Source: Acidobacteriaceae bacterium (GTDB lineage: Bacteria; Acidobacteriota; Terriglobia; Terriglobales; Acidobacteriaceae). From it: a DNA stretch of 34,288 bases. The notes under the pieces are model-generated. The model did no database searches and was not told the origin of the DNA. It saw only the letters and a program-made list of their open reading frames with translations. Position numbers and translations under genes: made by a program. The stretch is taken from the NCBI GenBank assembly GCA_027449545.1, contig DAIDLI010000134.1:1-34288 (forward strand), given 5' to 3'. Positions 22,769-30,313 of the stretch are shown piece by piece; within the stretch, counting starts at the first letter, position 1; every line of letters starts with the position of its first letter.

Positions 22769-23241
22769 TCGCCTCCTGATCCCACGGACGCTTCTGCGCC
22801 GGCAAAAAATCTGCCGGCCACCCTGCTTCGAACTCCGCTCCTCTGGCAGCAAACCCGACTGCGCCTTCCCGACCTCAAGCCTTAAGTGGCTGCTCCAGAA
22901 GAAGAACCTTGGGAGTCCGAACGCGCAGCCCGCAAGCAGCGTACCGCAATCCTTCTTCTGCTGCAACTTACGGTTAGACCCTCCGTCTCCCGAATTGTCG
23001 CTCTCATGTATCAGTCTAAGGCCTGCTAAGTTCCGCTTCTCGAGTCGATTGCCCTCTTTCGCACCGACCGGCGGAGCGGTCGACTCGACCTCTGAGCAAT
23101 TGGGACTTACGGGAGCCTCGGGCACAGTTTCATTCCCGGAACAGACCGGGTACCAAAATGCGCCGTTCCGTCGCGCGGGACGGCAGCCCTGCGGCCCCGT
23201 GCGACAATGAGGCTGCGCAGTGCGCGGAGCAGAGACTTCTC
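22769..23241. other. Non-coding gap, 473 bp, with possible structured leader
   Basis: No convincing gene on either strand. It contains the protease ribosome site, a GCCGGC/GCCGGC hairpin around 22800-22820, and 9-base inverted arms CAGAAGAAG (22897-22905) and CTTCTTCTG (22953-22961) flanking 47 bases. These could form a structured 5' UTR of the protease mRNA. No known riboswitch consensus was recognised. Confidence 0.4.
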
Positions 23242-23760
23242 ATGGCTGAACTTCTGGCAACCGAGGGCGACATCACCCGCCTGACCGTGGACGCGATCGT
23301 GAACGCAGCAAACACCTCGCTCCTGGGAGGCGGAGGCGTCGATGGCGCCATCCACCGCGCCGCCGGGCCGGAGTTGCTGGCCGCCTGCGAACAACTGGAC
23401 GGCTGCGCCACCGGCGATGCCAAGGCCACGCCGGGCTTCCGGCTGCCGGCGCGCTGGATCTTTCACGCCGTTGGCCCGGTGTGGCGCGGCGGCAAGCACA
23501 ACGAAGACGAGCTGCTGGCCTCCTGCTACAGGCGCTGCCTGGAACTGGCCCGCGAGCATCGCGCGCGCAGCATCGCCTTCCCCGCCATCAGCACCGGCAT
23601 CTACGGCTTTCCCATGCGGCGGGCTGCCGAGATCGCGCTGCGCACCGTGAAAGAGCACGTGGACGGCACCGGTGTCGAGCGGGTCGAGTTCGTCTGCTAC
23701 AACGAGGAAACCCTCGCCATCTACGAGCAACTGCTCTCCGCCGAAGCGCAGCGCCGCTAA
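23242..23760 (+). CDS. YmdB-like macrodomain ADP-ribose hydrolase, 172 aa
   Basis: A MacroD-type macrodomain, known for removing O-acetyl-ADP-ribose and mono-ADP-ribose from aspartate or glutamate. Conserved blocks are [34 protein letters not shown] (ADP-ribose binding), [24 protein letters not shown] (phosphate loop) and [16 protein letters not shown]. Length and text closely follow E. coli YmdB. I start it at ATG 23242 ([10 protein letters not shown]); an upstream in-frame ATG at 23158 would add 28 residues not found in the family. A GGAG lies 12 bases before the chosen start, so initiation is not well defined. The next gene on the same strand is the aldo/keto reductase, 91 bases away. Confidence 0.92.
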   Translation: MAELLATEGDITRLTVDAIVNAANTSLLGGGGVDGAIHRAAGPELLAACEQLDGCATGDAKATPGFRLPARWIFHAVGPVWRGGKHNEDELLASCYRRCLELAREHRARSIAFPAISTGIYGFPMRRAAEIALRTVKEHVDGTGVERVEFVCYNEETLAIYEQLLSAEAQRR

Positions 23761-23851
23761 ACTCCGGATCATCGCACTTCGGGCAGGTAGACTGAATGCG
23801 TCCCCCTGCGGCCGGTCATGCCGCATCATTCCCTTCCCGCCAGGAGAACTC

Positions 23852-24859
23852 ATGGACTACGTGAATCTTGGGAAATCTGGGTTGAAGGTTTCACGAATCT
23901 GCCTGGGCTGCATGAGCTACGGCGAACCCTCGGACCAGTTGCAACTGCCCGGACGTCATGCGTGGATACTCAACGAAGCCGGCAGCCAGCCGTTTCTGCG
24001 CCAGGCCCTGGATCTGGGCATCAACTTTTTCGATACCGCCAATGTGTACTCGGGCGGCGCCAGCGAGGCGGTTGTGGGGCGATTCCTCAAAGCCAACGCG
24101 CGCCGCGAAGCGGTGGTGATCGCCACCAAGGTACACGGCGAGATGCGCAAGGAGCCGAACGGGCGCGGACTCTCGCGCAAGGCCATCCTGTTTGAAGTGG
24201 AGCAGAGCCTGCGGCGGCTTGAAACCGACTACATCGATCTCTACCAGATTCATCGCCTCGACTCCGAGACGCCCATCGAGGAGACCCTGGAGGCGCTGCA
24301 CGATCTGATCAAGAGCGGCAAGGTGCGCTACATCGGCGCGTCGTCGATGTTCGCCTGGCAGTTTGCCAAACTGCTCTACGTAGCGGACCGGCACTGCTGG
24401 ACGCGCTTCATCTCCATGCAGAACCACTACAACCTGCTCTACCGCGAGGAAGAGCGGGAGATGATGCCGCTGTGCCTGGAAGAGGGCATTGGAGTGCTGC
24501 CCTGGAGCCCGCTGGCGCGCGGCCGCCTGGCGCGGCCCTGGGGCGATGATTCCACGCTGCGCATCGAGACCGATGCCTTCGGCCGCTCGCTGTATCAGCA
24601 CACCGAGGATGCCGATCACAAGGTGATCGACCACGTGGGCGCGCTCGCCGAGAAGCACGGGGTTCCGCGGGCGCAGGTGGCGCTGGCCTGGCTGCTGACG
24701 CGGCCCGGCGTGACCTCGCCGGTGGTGGGCGCCACCAAGCCGCATCATCTGGAGGACGCGGCGGCGGCGCTGGCCGTGCGCCTGACGCCGGAAGAGACCG
24801 CCTCGCTGGATGAGCTCTACGTACCGCACCCGATCGCGGGACACGGACTGCGCGGCTAG
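23852..24859 (+). CDS. Aldo/keto reductase, 335 aa
   Basis: NADPH-dependent (beta/alpha)8-barrel oxidoreductase of the YajO/IolS-like group. The catalytic tetrad is D61, Y66, K93 and H134 (FFDTANVYSGGASE, ATKVHGEM, YIDLYQIHRLD). The C-terminal cofactor motif is SPVVGATKPHHLEDAAAAL. The start is ATG 23852, with CAGGAGAA directly upstream; the open frame before it overlaps the macrodomain gene in another phase and is not coding. Ends one base before the convergent cysG stop. Substrate unknown. Confidence 0.93.
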   Translation: MDYVNLGKSGLKVSRICLGCMSYGEPSDQLQLPGRHAWILNEAGSQPFLRQALDLGINFFDTANVYSGGASEAVVGRFLKANARREAVVIATKVHGEMRKEPNGRGLSRKAILFEVEQSLRRLETDYIDLYQIHRLDSETPIEETLEALHDLIKSGKVRYIGASSMFAWQFAKLLYVADRHCWTRFISMQNHYNLLYREEEREMMPLCLEEGIGVLPWSPLARGRLARPWGDDSTLRIETDAFGRSLYQHTEDADHKVIDHVGALAEKHGVPRAQVALAWLLTRPGVTSPVVGATKPHHLEDAAAALAVRLTPEETASLDELYVPHPIAGHGLRG

Positions 24860-24860
24860 G

Positions 24861-26240
24861 CTATCGCCTGCTGGCTGCGAGCCGTTCTTCCACAAGCTGT
24901 GTTGCGCCGTTACGATCGATGCTGCGCACCGCCCATCCCGCCAGCAGCAGGCTGGGCGCGGCCGGCGCGGCGGCGCGATGCAACTCGCCCAGGGTGGTGA
25001 ACGAAACCTGCTCATCCGGTTGCGCGGCGCGCGCCACCAGGGCGCAGGGCAGATCCGCAGGAAGGCCTTCGGACATCCACTCAGCGGCCAGCAGCGTCAG
25101 GTCGCGGCCCGGCATATAGACCACGCGGGTAGCGTCTTCCAGCGCGGGCAGCGGCGCATTGTTGTGCGACTTGGCGTGATGCCCGGTGGAAAAGATCACG
25201 TTGGAGGCGCGGCTGCGATCGGTGAGCGAGCAGCCGATGGCCGCGGCGGCAGCAAACGCGGCCGAGACGCCGGGCACAATCTCATACGCAACTCCCGCGG
25301 CGGCCAGCGCTTCCATCTCCTCGGTGGCGCGGCCGAAGAGCATGGGATCGCCGCTCTTGAGACGCACCACTCTGCGCCCCGTCCGCGCGTGCTCGATCAT
25401 CAGCGCATTGATCTCTTCCTGGGTGATGGTCTTCACGCCGCAGCGCTTGCCCACATTCACCAGCACAGCCTGCGCCGGAGCTAAATCAAGGATTGCCTGG
25501 GCTACAAGATCGTCGTGGAGAACCACGCCGGCGGACTCAATCGCCCGCACCGCTTTGACGGTGAGCAGATCGGGATCGCCCGGACCCGCGCCCACCAGAG
25601 CGACGGAACCCTTCTCCCCATCCGCATGGTTCTGCCTGGCCTTTGCGAGCTGGCGAGTGCTGCACGTGGGCGAATCGCAAAGCTGCCGGTGCGCCAGTTC
25701 GTGCAGGATCAGGCGCCGCTCCTCGCCGCGCGGATGCGTGGCCAGAATTTCGCGGCGCAGTTCGCCGATCGTCTTGAGCCACGGACCCAAGTCCTGCGGC
25801 AACTGCTCGTCAATCTCGCGGCGCAGCCGCTGCGCCAGAGACGGGCTTTCGCCGGCGGTGGAGATGGCGATCTGCAAATCTCCGCGGCTCACCACCGAGC
25901 CGAAGAAGAAATCGCAATTGGGAATGTCGTCCACGCTGTTGCAGAGGATGTTGCGCTCGCGGGCAGCGCGGTAGACCGCCGCGTTCACCTCCGGCACATC
26001 GGTGGCAGCGATCACGATGAAATTGTCGTCGAGATCCGAGGGCTCAAAAGGGCGCTGCGCCCATTCGAGCTGGCCTGCGTTGGCCAATTCCCTCACCTCT
26101 TCGCGCGCCGCGGGAGCGACCACGCGCAATTGCAAGCCGGTCCGCAGCAGCGCGGTGATCTTATCGAGGGCCACCGCGCCCGCGCCGACCACCAAGCCGC
26201 GGCGCGCTTCGAGCTTCAGAAAAATTGGTTGCAGGCTCAT
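24861..26240 (-). CDS. cysG: Siroheme synthase: precorrin-2 dehydrogenase/ferrochelatase fused to SUMT, 459 aa
   Basis: Makes siroheme, the cofactor of sulfite and nitrite reductases, from uroporphyrinogen III. The N-terminal half (1-200) is the Met8/CysG-B unit: FLKLEARRGLVVGAGAVALDKITALL, NSVDDIPNCDFFFGSVVSRGDLQIAISTAGESPSLAQRLRREID. The C-terminal half (about 210-455) is the uroporphyrinogen-III methyltransferase: VALVGAGPGDPDLLTVKAVRAI, VRLKSGDPMLFGRATEE, PGVSAAFAAAAAIGCSLTDR, ARAAQPDEQ. Length and domain order are those of CysG. ATG 26240 follows GGGAACGAG, a poor ribosome site inside an octamer repeat tract. It lies 48 bases after the sulfite/nitrite reductase gene and is presumably in the same cysteine-attenuated operon, so cofactor and apoenzyme are made together. 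Confidence 0.95.
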   Translation of the reverse strand: MSLQPIFLKLEARRGLVVGAGAVALDKITALLRTGLQLRVVAPAAREEVRELANAGQLEWAQRPFEPSDLDDNFIVIAATDVPEVNAAVYRAARERNILCNSVDDIPNCDFFFGSVVSRGDLQIAISTAGESPSLAQRLRREIDEQLPQDLGPWLKTIGELRREILATHPRGEERRLILHELAHRQLCDSPTCSTRQLAKARQNHADGEKGSVALVGAGPGDPDLLTVKAVRAIESAGVVLHDDLVAQAILDLAPAQAVLVNVGKRCGVKTITQEEINALMIEHARTGRRVVRLKSGDPMLFGRATEEMEALAAAGVAYEIVPGVSAAFAAAAAIGCSLTDRSRASNVIFSTGHHAKSHNNAPLPALEDATRVVYMPGRDLTLLAAEWMSEGLPADLPCALVARAAQPDEQVSFTTLGELHRAAAPAAPSLLLAGWAVRSIDRNGATQLVEERLAASRR

Positions 26241-26247
26241 CGTCTCG

Positions 26248-26279
26248 TTCCCTTGTTCCCTTGTTCGCTCGTTCCCTGC
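26248..26279. repeat. Octamer repeat tract TTCCCTTG (second locus)
   Basis: Four units, two exact TTCCCTTG, then TTCGCTCG and TTCCCTGC, filling the gap between the reductase and cysG genes. Same unit as at 3332-3403. Confidence 0.8.
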
Positions 26280-26288
26280 TTCACTGCT

Positions 26289-28001
26289 TCAGTCCGCCAC
26301 TAGGTGGGGGACGCGGCCCGTGGGCTGATCGCGCTCCACCGCCGCCAGCACCTCCCCGGCGAGCTGCGCGCGCAGTTCATCGTTGGAGTGCCGCCCGAAC
26401 CACGAGCGCAGGCTCTCTTCGGGCGCGCGGCCGTTCAGGTACTGGCGCAGCAGACGCTCGACGGCATCGGGCACCAGCGGCGCCGGGCAGCGATAGCCCA
26501 CCGGGCGAGCCACGCCGGCAAACTGGCCAACCGCGCCTCCCAGGCAGAAGTAATAAGCATCTGTCAGTTTACCTTCATGCTTGATCTTCTTGCCTTCGAG
26601 GCCGATATCGGCGATCCAGTGCTGGCCGCAGCCGTTGGGGCAGCCGGTAACGTGCAGCTTGAGCTGCTGATCGAATTGGGGAAGCCGCTCTTCGAGCTCA
26701 TCGACGAGCCAGCGCAGAAATCCCTTGGTCTCGGTGATGGCCAGCTTGCAGAACTCCGTGCCGGTGCAGGCGATACCGCCGCGCCAGAAGGTGGACGCCT
26801 CGACATGCAGGCCGAGCTGCCCCAGCTCGCGCGCCAACGCTCCGGTCTTGGCATACGGCACGTCCACGACGATCAGGTTCTGCGCGATGGTGGCGCGCAG
26901 CGAGCCGCTGCCGAAGTGGTCGGCTAGATCTGCCACGGCCTCAAGCTGCTCGCCGGTCATGCGCCCGCGCAGCACCGAAGCGCCTACGTAGGCCAGGCCT
27001 GGCTGCCGCTGCGGATGAATGCCGACATGGTCGCGAAGAATCTCGTCGGGAATGTTTTCTTCCACGCCGGGATCGAGCTTGTATCCCAGGCGGCTGTTGA
27101 TCTCGTCGAGGAAGCGCTCCGGGGTCCAGCCTTCATGCAGAAACAGGTATTTGAGCCGGGCGCGATCGCGGCTCTCGCGCAGCGCCTGCTGATCGCGGAA
27201 GATCTCGGCCACGATGCGGGCCACCTGCACCGCCTCTTCCTGCTTGATGAACGCATCGAGCCGGACGGCGAGGTGCGGCTCCTTCGAGAGGCCGCCGCCG
27301 ACGCGCAAGGTGTAGCCCACCTCATCACCGCGACGTACGGCCGTCAGCGCCACGTCGTTAATCTCGGGATAGTTGCACCAGTGCGGGCAGCCGCTCGCCG
27401 AGATCTTGAACTTGCGCGGCAGATTGACGAAGTCGGGATTCCCCTTCAGCTCTTCGGAGATGGCAAAAGCGATGGGAGAAGCATCGATCAGTTCATCGGC
27501 GGCAACGCCGGCCAGCGGGCAGCCGGTCACGTTGCGCACCACGTCGCCGCAGGCGCCCTTGGGCGAGAGGCCGATGGATGCCAGCGTGTCCACTACCTCC
27601 GGCAGCGATGCGATGGTGAGCCAGTGAAGCTGAATGTTCTGGCGCACCGTGATGTCAGCCAGATTGCGGGCGTACTTGCGCGTGAGGCCGCCGATCGTCC
27701 GCAACTGGTGCGAGGTGAGGATGCCGTTGGGAATGCCGATGCGCAGCATGAAAAACTCGCTGGCCAGGCCCTCGCCCCCCTTGCCGCCGGTGGCGCCCAC
27801 GCCGTCGCCCTGCGTGTAGACGCCCCACCACTTGAAATAGGTATTGGCCCACTCCGGAAGCACACTGGCGCGGCCCGCGCGGGCGAAGGCGCGCACTTCG
27901 TCAAAGGCCTGCCACGGGTTCTTTTCGCGCTTGAGGCGCTCCATGCGCTGCGCCTTGGTCTCTTTCTGGGGAATCGCTTCTACGGCTTGCTCCTGGCTCA
28001 T
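26289..28001 (-). CDS. Siroheme [4Fe-4S] sulfite/nitrite reductase, probably sulfite reductase, 570 aa
   Basis: Six-electron reduction of sulfite to sulfide (or nitrite to ammonium) with siroheme coupled to a 4Fe-4S cluster. The cluster cysteines are C412 and C418 (CTGTEFC, C-x5-C) and C454 and C458 (GCPNGCGQ, C-x3-C). The two repeats of the NirA/SiR fold are visible (FMLRIGIPNGILTSHQLR and LAYVGASVLRGRMTGEQLEAVADLA). The length is that of ferredoxin-type NirA/Sir proteins. Sequence alone does not separate the two substrates. The cysteine leader peptide upstream (28083-28151) argues for assimilatory sulfite reductase. Start ATG 28001 is fixed by GAAGGACAG upstream; an upward extension to 28058 would run through the terminator. 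cysG follows in the same operon. Confidence 0.9.
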   Translation of the reverse strand: MSQEQAVEAIPQKETKAQRMERLKREKNPWQAFDEVRAFARAGRASVLPEWANTYFKWWGVYTQGDGVGATGGKGGEGLASEFFMLRIGIPNGILTSHQLRTIGGLTRKYARNLADITVRQNIQLHWLTIASLPEVVDTLASIGLSPKGACGDVVRNVTGCPLAGVAADELIDASPIAFAISEELKGNPDFVNLPRKFKISASGCPHWCNYPEINDVALTAVRRGDEVGYTLRVGGGLSKEPHLAVRLDAFIKQEEAVQVARIVAEIFRDQQALRESRDRARLKYLFLHEGWTPERFLDEINSRLGYKLDPGVEENIPDEILRDHVGIHPQRQPGLAYVGASVLRGRMTGEQLEAVADLADHFGSGSLRATIAQNLIVVDVPYAKTGALARELGQLGLHVEASTFWRGGIACTGTEFCKLAITETKGFLRWLVDELEERLPQFDQQLKLHVTGCPNGCGQHWIADIGLEGKKIKHEGKLTDAYYFCLGGAVGQFAGVARPVGYRCPAPLVPDAVERLLRQYLNGRAPEESLRSWFGRHSNDELRAQLAGEVLAAVERDQPTGRVPHLVAD

Positions 28002-28020
28002 CTGTCCTTCATTTCTGCAA

Positions 28021-28056
28021 TAGAAAGCCCGCGAGAGCGTGGGCTCTATCGCGGGC
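28021..28056 (-). terminator. Attenuator terminator before the sulfite/nitrite reductase
   Basis: On the minus strand a stem GCCCGCGA-TA-GAGC with GCTCTCGCGGGC (12 paired bases, TA bulge, loop CCAC) followed by TTTCTA. It lies between the leader peptide and the reductase ribosome site. Confidence 0.75.
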
Positions 28057-28082
28057 ATTCAGAAATCCTGGGATGGAAAAGG

Positions 28083-28151
28083 CTATTTAGACCCAAGTCC
28101 GCTGCTCGCGCATGAGCGCATACAGCAGCGACAACAGGTCATCATCACCAT
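28083..28151 (-). CDS. Cysteine-rich leader peptide, 22 aa
   Basis: The peptide starts MVMMTCCRCCMRSC and has five cysteines among its first 14 residues, with TGT TGT CGC TGC TGT as consecutive codons 6-10. It ends with codons GGG TCT AAA TAG. There is no Shine-Dalgarno sequence. TATGAT lies exactly six bases before the ATG, so the transcript should begin at the start codon (leaderless). The stop region overlaps the antiterminator segment 28088-28095, and a terminator follows 27 bases after the stop. The simplest role is a sensor of charged tRNA-Cys: translation through the Cys codons gives termination, stalling gives read-through into the reductase gene. Polycysteine leaderless short ORFs with this function are known in mycobacteria; their presence here is new to me. 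Confidence 0.8.
   Translation of the reverse strand: MVMMTCCRCCMRSCASSGLGSK
28088..28130 (-). promoter_or_regulatory. Antiterminator and pause-hairpin segments of the cysteine attenuator
   Basis: The RNA segment TGGGTCTA (28095-28088) can pair with TAGAGCCCA (28048-28040) in the 5' half of the terminator, eight pairs with one bulged G, which blocks the terminator. CGCTGCT (28130-28124) can pair with AGCAGCG (28106-28100), a hairpin over the Cys codons. Mutually exclusive structures of this kind are the core of ribosome-controlled attenuation. Confidence 0.65.
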
Positions 28152-28157
28152 GAAACT

Positions 28158-28187
28158 ATCATAGCCTTTTCCGTGCGTTTCAGGCAA
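28158..28187 (-). promoter_or_regulatory. Promoter of the cysteine-attenuated operon
   Basis: On the minus strand TTGCCT (28187-28182), an 18-base spacer and TATGAT (28163-28158), with six bases to the leader-peptide ATG at 28151. Confidence 0.65.
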
Positions 28188-28217
28188 GACGAATCGGGCG
28201 CGGGGCTCGGAAGCACA

Positions 28218-29144
28218 CTATTCCTTCGCGATCTCCACCGCCCCTGTCAGGCTGGCCACCTTCTCCACATCGTGACTGCGGCACCAGGATTCAAGGCCCT
28301 TGGCGAGCCGTTCGGTGGCGCGTGGATCGGCGTAGCTGGCGGTGCCCACCTCGACAGCCGTGGCGCCGGCCAGCAGGAACTCGACGGCGTCCTCCGGGGT
28401 GACGATGCCGCCGATGCCGATCACCGGAATCCTGACCGAACGCGCGGCTTCGTACACCATGCGCACCGCGATGGGCTTGATGGCCGGGCCGGAGAGGCCG
28501 CCGCTGACATTGGTGAGCCGCGGCTTGCGCGTCTCCACATCGATAGCCATGGCGCGAAAGGTATTGGCCACGCTCACCGCATCGGCGCCGGCGTTGGCGG
28601 AGACGATCGCCATCTGCGCAATCGAAGTGACATTAGGCGAGAGCTTGACGATCAGCGGCCGAATTGCAACCCGCTTGGCTCTCTCGACAAGGTATTCGAG
28701 GGAGCCGGGGTCGGCGCCGAAGGCCATGCCGCCGGCATGCACATTGGGGCAGGAGACGTTGAGCTCATATCCGGCGATGCCGTCGGCCTGGTTCAGGTGC
28801 TCGATGACGGCAACATACTCCTCCGCCGTGGAACCGAAGACGTTGACGAATACCTTGCAGCGCGGATAGCGCTTCATGGGCGGCAGCTTGGTGGCGATGT
28901 AGGCCTTCACCCCGATGTTTTGCAGCCCGATGGCATTGAGCATACCGGCGGCAGTGTGCACCAGGCGCGGCGCGGGATGGCCGGCCATCGGCTCCAGCGA
29001 GATGCCTTTGGTCACAAAGCCGCCCAGCCGCTCCAGCGAGACGATCTCCTCAAACTCGATGCCGTAACCGAAGGTGCCGCTGGCGGCGATGACTGGATTT
29101 GCCAGTTCGATGCCGGCCAACTGCACGCGCATGTCGGGTTTCAC
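28218..29144 (-). CDS. pyrD: Dihydroorotate dehydrogenase, class 1B catalytic subunit, 308 aa
   Basis: Oxidises dihydroorotate to orotate in pyrimidine synthesis. FMN-binding barrel blocks: NPVIAASGTFGYG, the GFVTKGISLEPMAGHPAPRLVHTAAGMLNAIGLQN substrate region, the active-site loop ELNVSCPNVHAGG with the catalytic cysteine of class 1 enzymes, LIVKLSPNV, and VIGIGGIVTPEDAVEFLLAGATAVEVGTA. The SCPN form and about 305 residues indicate the NAD-linked PyrDB type, which normally pairs with PyrK; no pyrK is in the window. Start: GTG 29144 with GAGGAGAGGAAG upstream; ATG 29132 is a shorter option. TATGAT (29171-29166) is a likely -10. It is separated from ilvE by a strong terminator. Confidence 0.94.
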   Translation of the reverse strand: MKPDMRVQLAGIELANPVIAASGTFGYGIEFEEIVSLERLGGFVTKGISLEPMAGHPAPRLVHTAAGMLNAIGLQNIGVKAYIATKLPPMKRYPRCKVFVNVFGSTAEEYVAVIEHLNQADGIAGYELNVSCPNVHAGGMAFGADPGSLEYLVERAKRVAIRPLIVKLSPNVTSIAQMAIVSANAGADAVSVANTFRAMAIDVETRKPRLTNVSGGLSGPAIKPIAVRMVYEAARSVRIPVIGIGGIVTPEDAVEFLLAGATAVEVGTASYADPRATERLAKGLESWCRSHDVEKVASLTGAVEIAKE

Positions 29145-29165
29145 GCGGTCTTCCTCTCCTCGATC

Positions 29166-29171
29166 ATCATA
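29166..29171 (-). promoter_or_regulatory. Putative -10 of pyrD
   Basis: TATGAT on the minus strand; transcription would start just before the pyrD ribosome-binding sequence. The -35 is not convincing. Confidence 0.35.
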
Positions 29172-29256
29172 CTTGGCCGGACAAAGCAGGCCCTGCGAGA
29201 CAGCCGCGTTCTTGCAGCAAGCTGTGCAGCCGTGTCCGAGCGGAGGATCTTGCAGC

Positions 29257-29295
29257 AAAGAAAAGAGCGGCCCGTTGCAGGCCGCTCTTTTCTTT
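29257..29295. terminator. Strong intrinsic terminator after ilvE (bidirectional)
   Basis: A perfect 16-bp stem (29257-29272 with 29280-29295) with a 7-base loop. It is flanked by A-rich and T-rich ends, so it can work on both strands. On the minus strand it ends the ilvE message before pyrD. Confidence 0.85.
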
Positions 29296-29298
29296 CTC

Positions 29299-29324
29299 TT
29301 GTCCCTTGTTGCCCTGGTCCCTGC
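29299..29324. repeat. Degenerate octamer-repeat tract (third locus)
   Basis: CTTGTCCCTTGTTGCCCTGG and following bases resemble decayed TTCCCTTG units, again directly after a gene stop (ilvE). Confidence 0.4.
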
Positions 29325-29326
29325 TC

Positions 29327-30268
29327 TTACGCCGAGACCGTCTCGCTGGCGTTGACCTTGACGGGGGTGAGCCAGCCGAAGCGGTCGGGCTTGAGTCCGT
29401 TGGCGATGCCGAAGAACTCGTCGGCCAGCTTCTTGGTGATCTCGCCGGTTTTGCCGTCGCCGATGAGCACGCGATCGATGGAGCGAATCGGCGAAACCTC
29501 GGCCGCGGTGCCGGTGAAGAAGACCTCGTCGGCAATGTAGAGCAGCTCGCGCGGAATCGCCTGCTCCGAAACCGTCAGGCCCAGGTGGCGCGCCAGGGTC
29601 AGCACGCTATCGCGGGTGATGCCCGAGAGCGCGGAGTTAGCCAGCGGCGGCGTGAAGATGACGCCGTTGCGGACCACGAAGATATTCTCGCCGGAGCCCT
29701 CGCTGACCAGGCCGTTCACGTCGAGGCCGATGCCTTCGTGATAGCCGTTGATCTCGGCTTCCATGCGGATGAGCTGCGAGTTCATGTAATTGGCGCCGGC
29801 CTTGGCGAGAGCCGGCATGGTGTTCGGAGCCAGCCGGTTCCAACTGGAGATGCAGACATCCGCGCCGGCGTGGCCGGTGATGTACTTGCCCCACGGGAAG
29901 TTGGCGATGTAAACGTCCACCGGCGAGCCCTTGGGGCTGACGCCGATTTCGCCATAGCCGCGCAGCACGATGGGGCGGATGTAGCAGGGCGCGACCCCAT
30001 TGGCCTCAATGGTATCGACCACCGCCGCGCACAGCTCTTCGAGCGAATACGGCACTTCCATGCGGTAAATCTTGGCGGAATCGAGCAGCCGCTGCATGTG
30101 CTCGGGCAGGCGGAATACAGCCGAGCCGTGCGGCTGGCCGTAGCAGCGGATGCCTTCAAAGACGCTGGAGCCATAGTGGACCACGTGGCTCATGACGTGG
30201 ATGGTGGCCTTCTCCCAGGGGATCAGCTCACCGTTATGCCAGATTTTCGAGGTGGTCTGAATAGGCAT
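29327..30268 (-). CDS. ilvE: Branched-chain amino acid aminotransferase, 313 aa
   Basis: PLP-dependent transaminase for the last step of Ile, Leu and Val synthesis. Fold-type IV class signatures: [16 protein letters not shown] near the N-terminus, the cofactor lysine K156 in [14 protein letters not shown], the class IV motif [34 protein letters not shown], and [15 protein letters not shown]. Full length. ATG 30268 has AAGGAG but 13 bases away, longer than usual. The promoter GTGACA-18-TACCCT (30343-30314) places the start of transcription at or near an upstream ATG (30308) whose 24-codon frame overlaps the ilvE start; see findings. Followed by a strong terminator. Confidence 0.95.
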   Translation of the reverse strand: MPIQTTSKIWHNGELIPWEKATIHVMSHVVHYGSSVFEGIRCYGQPHGSAVFRLPEHMQRLLDSAKIYRMEVPYSLEELCAAVVDTIEANGVAPCYIRPIVLRGYGEIGVSPKGSPVDVYIANFPWGKYITGHAGADVCISSWNRLAPNTMPALAKAGANYMNSQLIRMEAEINGYHEGIGLDVNGLVSEGSGENIFVVRNGVIFTPPLANSALSGITRDSVLTLARHLGLTVSEQAIPRELLYIADEVFFTGTAAEVSPIRSIDRVLIGDGKTGEITKKLADEFFGIANGLKPDRFGWLTPVKVNASETVSA

Positions 30269-30313
30269 TGCGGTCGCAAAACTCCTTCAGCGCGCGCGGA
30301 GCGCACATAGTCA

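Larger units (their letters stand above)
28075..28172. repeat. 12-bp inverted repeat spanning the leader gene
   Basis: GGAAAAGGCTAT at 28075-28086 and its exact reverse complement at 28161-28172, 74 bases apart. On the minus strand one arm overlaps the -10 region and the other overlaps the end of the leader peptide gene. Confidence 0.7.

Noticed and set aside
21173..22885. 570-codon open frame on the plus strand
   Set aside because: Antisense to the serine protease, Arg/Gly-rich, no domain; the protease has signal peptide, triad and ribosome site.
22769..23125. 119-codon N-terminal extension of the protease
   Set aside because: A good ribosome site and a lipoprotein signal peptide start at 22768; the extension would bury the signal peptide.
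27015..28115. 366-codon open frame on the plus strand over the sulfite/nitrite reductase
   Set aside because: Shadow of the real gene, which has all cluster cysteines; it also runs through the attenuator.
28075..28172. Long RNA stem between GGAAAAGGCTAT arms as the antiterminator
   Set aside because: With transcription starting at 28151 the promoter-side arm is not transcribed; the 28088-28095 / 28040-28048 pairing explains the switch better.
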